Below, piece after piece: positions 15,164-21,198 of a stretch of 22,142 bases of DNA (position 1 is the stretch's first letter; the number at the start of each line of letters is the position of its first letter). The DNA is from Geminicoccaceae bacterium. Lineage in GTDB: Bacteria > Pseudomonadota > Alphaproteobacteria > Geminicoccales > Geminicoccaceae. The stretch is taken from the NCBI GenBank assembly GCA_030824835.1, contig JAPJRA010000007.1, positions 1-22,142 of the forward strand, in the 5' to 3' direction. The notes beneath the pieces were generated by a model. That model did not search any database, was not told where the DNA came from, and worked only from the letters and a program-made list of their open reading frames with translations. A program made the position numbers and the translations under genes.

Positions 15164-16329
15164 CCGGAAGGCGGCCCACCATCCGTGAGGTTGCCGCCCG
15201 CGCCGGCGTCTCCATCGGCACCGTTTCGCATGTGCTTACCGGGCGCCGTGAGGTCCGCGCCGGCACCCGTGCCGCGATCGATGCAGCCATCTTGGAGCTC
15301 GGCTACGTGCCGGATGGGGCAGCGCGGGCGTTGATTGCCCGTCGTCATCGCCTGGCGATCCCGCACGATCCGATGGTCCCACGCCTCACCTGCGTCGGCT
15401 ACCTGTGCGCCGATCACACTGCGCAGGTTGCGGTCCTGCCGCATCGTGACGACCGGATGAAGGCCATCAGCATCGAGAAGACACTGGGCGGCTGTGCCGC
15501 CAATGTCGCCGCCAGCGCCGCCGGACTGGGGCAGCCTTTGCCGGTGGCGGCCGAACTCATCACCATCGTTGGCGATGATTCCGACAGTGACTGGGCACTG
15601 TCGGTCCTGGGCAGCCGGCATGTCGGCCTGCATCCGCTGTCGCGACGCCCAGGAGCTCGCCTGTCCCGCTGCTTCATCCTGGTCGAGGACCATGGCAGCC
15701 GGACAATCATCAACGAGCCGCTTCAGGTCCCCGCGGACACGTTGCGGCAGTGGCTGGAGAGCTTGCCACGCGTTCAAGGCGTCCACTGTCTCCATCTGCA
15801 AGGGGATCAGCTGTCCCCGCTGGCGGAATTGATGCCGGAGGCGCGTGCCCGAGGGTTGCAGCCGGTGGTGCAGGCCACGGCCTTGGACACGGAATGGCGG
15901 AACACCGCGGGCCTGAGTCGATTGCGGGACCTCTTCGATCTCGTGGTGCTGAATCGCGAGGTGGCACACGACATTGTTGGACCGGGGTTTCGTGGCAGCG
16001 CCGCTGAACTGGTGCGCCGCATCGACGAGTGCGTTCGCGGCCCCGGCGCTGCGCTGCTGCTGACCCTCGGAGCGGAAGGTGCGGTGCTGTTCGACGCCGG
16101 CGCCGTGCCGTTGCATGTCGCTGCGCCGACCGTGGATCCGGTCGATACCACCGGTGCCGGCGACACGTTCACCGGCGTCTTCCTGGCCGCATGGCTCAAC
16201 GGCCTCGAGCGAAACGCTTCGCTTCGGCTGGCCGTCGATGCCGGCAGCCGCGCAGTCACCCGCATGGGCGCGCAAGAGCACGGATTGGCTGCAGTCGATC
16301 TTTTGGGAACGCCAGATGCTGCCGGTTAG
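15160..16329 (+). CDS. LacI-type DNA-binding domain fused to a PfkB kinase domain (putative sugar-sensing repressor)
   Basis: 389-residue fusion. Residues 6-60 form a canonical LacI helix-turn-helix and hinge: TIREVAARAGVSIGTVSHVL, then R-V-R-T-R-x(2)-I-type spacing, LGYVPDGAARAL. The usual periplasmic-binding-protein sensor domain is absent. Residues of about 73-385 are instead a full PfkB kinase fold with GGCAANVA (110-117), a central VVLNREVAHDIVG segment and DTTGAGDT (329-336), keeping the anion hole and catalytic Asp335. The protein probably binds DNA as a dimer and senses the pathway sugar through the kinase pocket; it may also still phosphorylate it. GTG 15160 overlaps the previous stop in GTGA, and residue 1 directly precedes the DNA-binding domain. 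Both domains lie in one uninterrupted frame. I know of no characterised regulator with this architecture. Confidence 0.92.
   Translation: MTGRRPTIREVAARAGVSIGTVSHVLTGRREVRAGTRAAIDAAILELGYVPDGAARALIARRHRLAIPHDPMVPRLTCVGYLCADHTAQVAVLPHRDDRMKAISIEKTLGGCAANVAASAAGLGQPLPVAAELITIVGDDSDSDWALSVLGSRHVGLHPLSRRPGARLSRCFILVEDHGSRTIINEPLQVPADTLRQWLESLPRVQGVHCLHLQGDQLSPLAELMPEARARGLQPVVQATALDTEWRNTAGLSRLRDLFDLVVLNREVAHDIVGPGFRGSAAELVRRIDECVRGPGAALLLTLGAEGAVLFDAGAVPLHVAAPTVDPVDTTGAGDTFTGVFLAAWLNGLERNASLRLAVDAGSRAVTRMGAQEHGLAAVDLLGTPDAAG
16209..16222. promoter_or_regulatory. Second LacI-like palindrome, inside the fusion gene
   Basis: GCGAAACGCTTCGC has a CG centre and one mismatched pair, with the core GAAACGCTTC differing by one base from the core GAAACGATTC of the 13438 site. 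It lies in coding sequence about 290 nt before the binding-protein start, so it could be an auxiliary operator. A chance match in GC-rich coding DNA is quite possible. Confidence 0.3.
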
Positions 16330-16403
16330 GGCTTGGCGTCTGGTCCGATACCCTTGCCAGGGCTGCAGTCGGCGGACGTTGCCGAACCATCGCAAATCAG
16401 CAT

Positions 16404-16415
16404 TTGAACGTTTCA
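16404..16415. promoter_or_regulatory. Weak LacI-like site before the binding-protein gene
   Basis: TTGAACGTTTCA resembles the LacI-family consensus TGAAACGTTTCA but has imperfect arm symmetry (four of six pairs). It is in the 180-nt gap upstream of the transporter genes, 94 nt before the start codon. TTGAAC could also be a -35 box, though no good -10 follows. Confidence 0.3.
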
Positions 16416-16509
16416 CTGCGAGAGGTTAGCGTCCTTGTGTTGCTGCGGCATGCAGCTCGGAGGAGCGCCCGGCGCCTGCACACGGTCGGGAAATGATGGG
16501 AGAACGTTG

Positions 16510-17451
16510 ATGACCTGTCGTCGCATCATGCTCGGGGCGGGCTTGGCCCTAACCGGCTCCCTGCTGCTGGGCGCCACCGCCATGGCGGCCGAGCCCACCA
16601 TCGCCCTGGTTCAGATCAACCAGCAGGCGCTGTTCTTCACCCAGATGAACGAAGGCGCTGAGAAGAAGGCGGCCGAACTGGGCACGAAGCTGGTCATCTT
16701 CAACGCCAACAACGATCCGGCGGCGCAGAACAACGCCATCGAGACCTACATCGCACAGAAGGTGGACGGGCTCGTGGTCGTTGCGATCGACGTCAATGGC
16801 ATCATGCCCGCCGTCGAGGCCGCGGGACAGGCGGGCATCCCGGTGGTCGCGGTCGATGCGATTCTGCCGGCCGGCCCCCAGCTGGCCCAGGTCGGCGTCG
16901 ACAACGAGGCCGCCGGGAAGCTGATCGGCGAGCATTTCGTCAAGGTCGTCAACGAACAGATGGGCGGCAAGGCGAAATTGGGCTCGGTCGGCGCCTTGAA
17001 CTCCTTCATCCAGAACGTCCGCCAGAAGGGCTTCGACTCGGTCGTCGCCACCGCTCCGGGCATCACCAATGCCGGCGTGGTCGACGGGCGGAACATTCAA
17101 GACAACGCCATGGCGGCGGCCGAGAACCTGATGACCGCCAATCCCGATCTCACCGCGATCTACGCCACCGGTGAGCCGGCGCTGCTCGGCGCCGTGGCCG
17201 CGGTCGAGAGCCAGGGTCGCCAAGGCGACGTCAAGGTGGTGGGTTGGGATCTTACCGCCTCGGCGATCAAGGGCATCGACGACGGCTATGTCGTGGGCGT
17301 GGTCCAGCAGGTTCCGGCGGGCATGGGCGCCGCAGCGGTCGATGCGCTGATGACCGCGATCAAGGGTGGCACCGTGCCGGCCAACATCGCCGTGCCGGTG
17401 ACCATCGTCACCAAGGAGAATGTCGAGCCCTACCGCGCAGTTTTCAAATAA
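16510..17451 (+). CDS. Sugar ABC transporter periplasmic binding protein (RbsB-like)
   Basis: 313-residue precursor of a ribose/galactose-type periplasmic binding protein (family of RbsB, peripla_BP_4). A Sec signal peptide covers residues 1-27 with probable cleavage after AMA. The mature protein begins with the strand TIALVQINQ and has FFTQMNEGAEKKAAELG, a run near VDGLVVVAID, a GIPVVAVDA strand, IYATGEPALLGAVAAV and VKVVGWDLTASAIKGID, all standard lobes of this fold. The ligand is likely a monosaccharide or related polyol, but the binding residues do not identify it. ATG 16510 has GGGAGA 6 nt upstream. The start follows a 180-nt gap holding a possible operator, so this may begin a second transcript. 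The stop codon overlaps the ATPase start in TAATG. Confidence 0.94.
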   Translation: MTCRRIMLGAGLALTGSLLLGATAMAAEPTIALVQINQQALFFTQMNEGAEKKAAELGTKLVIFNANNDPAAQNNAIETYIAQKVDGLVVVAIDVNGIMPAVEAAGQAGIPVVAVDAILPAGPQLAQVGVDNEAAGKLIGEHFVKVVNEQMGGKAKLGSVGALNSFIQNVRQKGFDSVVATAPGITNAGVVDGRNIQDNAMAAAENLMTANPDLTAIYATGEPALLGAVAAVESQGRQGDVKVVGWDLTASAIKGIDDGYVVGVVQQVPAGMGAAAVDALMTAIKGGTVPANIAVPVTIVTKENVEPYRAVFK

Positions 17452-18251
17452 TGACATCGGCTCAGCCGGCCCCAGCCGCGGCTGGGGCCGGGGTCCCGCG
17501 GGTTCGGCTCGAGGGCATCACCAAGCGCTTCGGCTCGATCGATGCGCTGCGCGGTGTGGACCTCGAGCTGTGGCCGGGCGAGGTGCTGGGCTTGGTTGGT
17601 GACAATGCCGCGGGCAAGTCGACTCTGACCAAGATCATCGCCGGCAGCTACGTGCCGGACACCGGGAAGATCCTCGTCGATGGGGTGCCCGCGGCCTACG
17701 CGACGCCGGCCGAAGCCCGCGCCCGCGGGATCGAGATGGTCTACCAGGATCTCTCCTTGTGCGATTCGGTCGACGTTGCGGGAAATCTGTTCCTCGGCCG
17801 CGAACCGATCCGCCGGGTGCTCGGGCTGCCGCTGCTCGACAAGGCAAGGATGCAAGCCGAGGCCAAGGCGCATCTGACCGCGCTGGATATCCACATCCCC
17901 AATCTGGCAGCACTCGTGGGCCAGCTTTCCGGCGGGCAGCGGCAGTCGATCGCCATCGGGCGCGCCGCTGCCTTCGCGCCTAACGTGATGATCATGGACG
18001 AGCCGACCTCGGCGCTGGCCGTGGCCGAGGTCGAGGCGGTGCTCCGGCTGATCCGCCGCCTGGCCGAATCGGGTGCCGGTGTGATCCTGATCACCCACCG
18101 CCTGCAAGACCTTTTTCTGGTCTGCGACCGTATCGCCGTCATGTACGAGGGGCTCAAGGTCGCCGAGCGGCGCATCGACGAGACCGATCTCGAGGATCTG
18201 GTCGGGCTGATCGTCGGCGGCAAGGCCGAGCGGCTCCGTGGCAGGGCCTGA
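17451..18251 (+). CDS. Sugar ABC transporter ATP-binding protein
   Basis: 266-residue cytoplasmic ABC ATPase with a single nucleotide-binding domain. Seen motifs: Walker A GDNAAGKS (50-57), Q-loop in MVYQDLSL, signature LSGGQ (159-163), Walker B VMIMDEP with Asp183 and catalytic Glu184, and H-loop His216. It is the short, single-domain type (FrcA-like) rather than the double-domain RbsA type, so a homodimer would drive transport. The N-terminal 15 residues are Ala/Pro-rich and probably unstructured. ATG 17451 overlaps the binding-protein stop by one base. The 3' end overlaps the permease gene by 14 nt if GTG 18238 is used there. Confidence 0.95.
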   Translation: MTSAQPAPAAAGAGVPRVRLEGITKRFGSIDALRGVDLELWPGEVLGLVGDNAAGKSTLTKIIAGSYVPDTGKILVDGVPAAYATPAEARARGIEMVYQDLSLCDSVDVAGNLFLGREPIRRVLGLPLLDKARMQAEAKAHLTALDIHIPNLAALVGQLSGGQRQSIAIGRAAAFAPNVMIMDEPTSALAVAEVEAVLRLIRRLAESGAGVILITHRLQDLFLVCDRIAVMYEGLKVAERRIDETDLEDLVGLIVGGKAERLRGRA

Positions 18252-19245
18252 GCCGGTGCGTGACCGCCGACCACAAGGCAGCCCTTGGGCGGATTTCCTG
18301 CTGGCGCAGGCGCCCGTGATCAGCATTGCCGCATTCTTCGTACTGATGGCGGCGATCTTCGCGCTCGGCACCGACGCCTTTCTCTCGCAGGTCAATCTGC
18401 TGAACCTGTTGCGGCAGTCCGCGCCGTTGCTGATCGTGGCGGTGGCCATGACGTTCGTCATCACCACGGGCGGCATCGATCTGGCGGTGGGCTCGACCGT
18501 GGCCCTGGTCAACGCGCTGGCGGCGATCGCGCTGCAGGCCGGTCTGCCATGGCCGTTGACCGTCCTCGCCATGCTGATCCTGGGTGCAACGGTCGGGGCC
18601 CTGCAGGGCTGGTTCGTGGCGGTCGAAGGGATACCCTCCTTCATCGTCACGCTGGCCGGCCTCTCAATTCTGCGTGGCATCGCGCTCCTGCTGACCCAGG
18701 GCTTCTCGATCCCGATCGGAGCCGACAGCTGGTTCGTGCAGTTGGGCCGCGGCTGGTTCCTGGGCATCCCGCTGCCAGCGGCACTTGCCGTGCTGGTGGT
18801 GCTGGCCGGCTGGATCACGCTGACCCAGACCCGGTTCGGGCGTTACGTCGTCGCGGTCGGGGCCAACGCGGAGGCGGCGCGCCGGACCGGCATCGCCATC
18901 CGCCGGGTGACCATGAGTGTCTACATGCTGACCGGTGTTGCCGCCGCCGCTGCAGGAATTATCATCGCCGGCCGGCTGGGCTCGGGCAGCTCCAATGCCG
19001 CCGTGGGCTTCGAGCTGGAAGTCATCGCCGCCGTGGTGCTGGGAGGAACGGCACTCGCCGGTGGCCGGGGTACCATCCTCGGCACGGTACTAGGAGCGCT
19101 GACCATCGCCGTCATCGGCAACGGGCTGATCCTGGCCCACATCTCGCCGTTCTTTACCCAGATCGTCACCGGACTGATCATCCTGCTGGCAATCTGGCTC
19201 AATACCCGGCTGTTCGCGCGCATGGCGCAGATCGGACGTAGATGA
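18238..19245 (+). CDS. Sugar ABC transporter permease (RbsC-like)
   Basis: 335-residue polytopic inner-membrane protein of the RbsC/BPD_transp_2 family, with about eight to ten hydrophobic segments from residue 25 to 325. Family marks are TFVITTGGIDLAVGS after the second helix, GIPSFIVTLAGL, the cytoplasmic coupling segment GRYVVAVGANAEAARRTGI, and AGGRGTILGTVLGA near the C-terminus. It forms the membrane channel with the preceding ATPase and binding protein. GTG 18238 gives a 14-nt overlap with the ATPase gene; GTG 18256 is an alternative that removes six residues before the first helix. The stop overlaps the hydrolase start in ATGA at 19242-19245. Confidence 0.94.
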   Translation: MAGPEPVRDRRPQGSPWADFLLAQAPVISIAAFFVLMAAIFALGTDAFLSQVNLLNLLRQSAPLLIVAVAMTFVITTGGIDLAVGSTVALVNALAAIALQAGLPWPLTVLAMLILGATVGALQGWFVAVEGIPSFIVTLAGLSILRGIALLLTQGFSIPIGADSWFVQLGRGWFLGIPLPAALAVLVVLAGWITLTQTRFGRYVVAVGANAEAARRTGIAIRRVTMSVYMLTGVAAAAAGIIIAGRLGSGSSNAAVGFELEVIAAVVLGGTALAGGRGTILGTVLGALTIAVIGNGLILAHISPFFTQIVTGLIILLAIWLNTRLFARMAQIGRR

Positions 19246-20297
19246 GCGAGCTCTCCATCTGTCATGTCGGCTCCGGCCAAGTGATGACCGTCCGCGGACC
19301 GGTCCCGGCCGATGCGCTGGGCATCACCCTGCCGCACGAGCATATCCTCAACGACTGCCGCTGCTGGTGGCACCGCCCGGTCGAACCGGAGCGCCAGCAT
19401 CTGGCGACGGAGCCGGTCCATCAGGGCATCATCGGCGAGCTGCGCATGGATCCCTTCGTCAACCTCGACAACTGCACCCTCGACGACGAACAGCTCGCCG
19501 TGGCCGAGCTGATGGCGTTTCGCGATGCGGGCGGCGCCACCGTGGTCGATCCGACCTGCCGCGGCATCGGGCGCAACCCCACGGCACTGAAGCGGATCAG
19601 CGCCACAACCGGCCTGCAGATCGTCATGGGCTCGGGCTACTATCTGGAAAGCTCGCATCCCCCGGTGGTCAGGACCATGACGGCGGAGGCGATCGCCGAC
19701 GAGATCGTGGCCGAAGCCCTTGAGGGCATCGATGGCGTCCGGATCGGCCTCATCGGCGAGATCGGCGTTTCCGGCGACTTCACGCCCGAAGAGGAGAAAA
19801 GCCTGCGCGGTGCCGCCCGAGCCCAGGCGCGCACGCGGTTGCCGCTGATGGTGCATCTGCCCGGCTGGTACCGCCATGGGCTGAAAGTGCTCGACATAGT
19901 GGCGGAGGAGGGGGGCGATCCAGACCACACGGTGCTTTGCCACATGAACCCATCCTTCGTCGATCCGACCTACCAGGAGGCTTGTGCCGCTCGCGGCGCC
20001 TTCATCGAGTACGACATGCTCGGGATGGACTACTGGTACGCCGACCAGCAGGTGCAGTGCCCGTCCGACGAGGAAACGGCCGCGGCCATCGCCCGATTGG
20101 TGGCGCGCGGGTTCGGCCACAAGCTGCTGCTCTCACAGGACGTGTTCCTCAAGATGATGCTCACCCGCTACGGCGGCTTCGGGTATGCCTACGTACTGCG
20201 CCACTTCGTGCCGCGACTGCGTCGCCACGGGGTCGGCGAGGAGGCGATCAACCGTATGCTGGTGGGCAATCCCTGTGCCGTGTTCGCCTCGGCCTAG
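19242..20297 (+). CDS. Phosphotriesterase-homology (PHP/PTER-like) metal hydrolase
   Basis: 351-residue cytoplasmic TIM-barrel amidohydrolase of the phosphotriesterase superfamily. All binuclear metal ligands are visible: His32 and His34 in LPHEH, Glu173 in GEIGVSGDF, His205 in MVHLPGW, His234 in LCHMNPS and Asp300 in LLLSQD. The bridging residue is Glu, as in E. coli Php and animal PTER, not the carboxylated Lys of true phosphotriesterases and the phosphofuranose lactonases. Relatives hydrolyse lactones, esters or amides (PTER acts on N-acetyltaurine). Genomic context with a sugar kinase and ABC transporter suggests a sugar-derived lactone or ester. ATG 19242 overlaps the permease stop. The protein is about 60 residues longer than E. 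coli Php, mostly in a loop after the HxH motif (about 35-80). Confidence 0.88.
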   Translation: MSELSICHVGSGQVMTVRGPVPADALGITLPHEHILNDCRCWWHRPVEPERQHLATEPVHQGIIGELRMDPFVNLDNCTLDDEQLAVAELMAFRDAGGATVVDPTCRGIGRNPTALKRISATTGLQIVMGSGYYLESSHPPVVRTMTAEAIADEIVAEALEGIDGVRIGLIGEIGVSGDFTPEEEKSLRGAARAQARTRLPLMVHLPGWYRHGLKVLDIVAEEGGDPDHTVLCHMNPSFVDPTYQEACAARGAFIEYDMLGMDYWYADQQVQCPSDEETAAAIARLVARGFGHKLLLSQDVFLKMMLTRYGGFGYAYVLRHFVPRLRRHGVGEEAINRMLVGNPCAVFASA

Positions 20298-20308
20298 AGG
20301 AGAAGGAA

Positions 20309-21082
20309 TTGACCAGAACCAGGGTGTTGCTCGCCGGCGAGAGCTGGGTCAGTGCGGCCACGCATTACAAGGGATTCGACCAGTTCGGCTCGGTGACCTT
20401 CCATCTCGGCGCCGAGCCGCTGGTGGAGGCGCTGCGGGACAGCGCGTTCGATCTCCATTACATGCCCGCCCACGAGGCGGCGACGGCCTTCCCGTCGACC
20501 CTCGAAGAACTGGCCGGCTACGGCGCCGTCATCTTGTCCGACATCGGCTCCAACACGCTGCTGCTCCACCCCGACGTCTGGATGAAGGGCAAGACCGTGC
20601 CCAATCGGCTCAAGCTGCTGCGCGAGTACGTCGCCGGCGGTGGCGGCTTGATGATGATTGGCGGCTATTTCAGCTTTCAGGGAATTAATGGCGCCGCCCG
20701 CTGGCACAAGACACCGGTCGAGGACGTACTGCCGGTCAGCTGCCTGCCGATCGACGATCGGCTGGAGGTTCCAGAGGGTTTTCGGGCCCAGGTCATGGAG
20801 CCCGGCCACCCGATTCTGGCAGGCCTGGACAGCGAGTGGCCGGTGCTGCTCGGCCTCAACGAGGTGGTGCTCAAGGCCGGACCGGAGATCGAGCTGTTGG
20901 CGCAGACGCCGGCCGACGTCGGCGGCCACCCGTTGCTGGCCGTGGGGCGGCACGGCAAGGGCCGGACCCTGGCCTGGACCTCGGACATCGGTCCGCACTG
21001 GCTCCCAGACAGCTTCGTCGCCTGGCCCGGCTACGCGCGTCTGTGGCGACAGGCGCTGCAATGGGTGACGCAGGCGAGCTGA
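20309..21082 (+). CDS. GATase1-like protein lacking a nucleophilic Cys
   Basis: 257-residue cytoplasmic protein with a flavodoxin-like class I glutamine-amidotransferase fold (GATase1_like/ThuA-like). Segments supporting this are VLLAGESWVSAATHYKGFD at the start, YGAVILSDIGSNTLLL, LREYVAGGGGLMMIGGYFSF and TLAWTSDIGPHW. At the nucleophile-elbow position the sequence is GGYFSFQG (118-125), with no Cys; the only Cys in the protein is 145. A normal amidotransferase reaction is therefore unlikely, and a role in sugar metabolism is more plausible. The start is a TTG at 20309 with GGAG 6 nt upstream, 11 nt after the hydrolase stop. It is the last gene of the transporter unit. Confidence 0.8.
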   Translation: MTRTRVLLAGESWVSAATHYKGFDQFGSVTFHLGAEPLVEALRDSAFDLHYMPAHEAATAFPSTLEELAGYGAVILSDIGSNTLLLHPDVWMKGKTVPNRLKLLREYVAGGGGLMMIGGYFSFQGINGAARWHKTPVEDVLPVSCLPIDDRLEVPEGFRAQVMEPGHPILAGLDSEWPVLLGLNEVVLKAGPEIELLAQTPADVGGHPLLAVGRHGKGRTLAWTSDIGPHWLPDSFVAWPGYARLWRQALQWVTQAS

Positions 21083-21156
21083 CCGTTTTATTGGGCCGAC
21101 GGGTTTCTTCGAGTCCATCTTGCTCTCGACACCGGCCGATGGTCTTCTCGGCTGAC

Positions 21157-21179
21157 GGAGATGCGCTTGCGCATTCTCC
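21157..21179. repeat. Strong hairpin/inverted repeat upstream of the TRAP gene
   Basis: ATGCGC-TT-GCGCAT is a perfect inverted repeat, extended by GGAGA and TCTCC to a 10-bp stem with one bulged T. It ends 9 nt before the ribosome site of the TRAP binding-protein gene. No T-run follows, so it looks more like an operator or leader hairpin than an intrinsic terminator. Confidence 0.5.
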
Positions 21180-21198
21180 CACCTGACGGGAGGCAAGA

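Noticed and set aside
15160..15360. The LacI-PfkB join as a false fusion of two genes
   Set aside because: The frame is open throughout, the hinge helix leads directly into the kinase domain, there is no internal stop or ribosome site at the junction, and the start overlaps the upstream stop in the same GTGA pattern as its neighbour.
14815..16416. 533-codon open frame on the minus strand across the kinase/regulator genes
   Set aside because: It is antisense to two clear PfkB genes, has low-complexity Arg/Gln/Ala-rich sequence without a recognisable domain, and is typical of GC-rich shadow frames.
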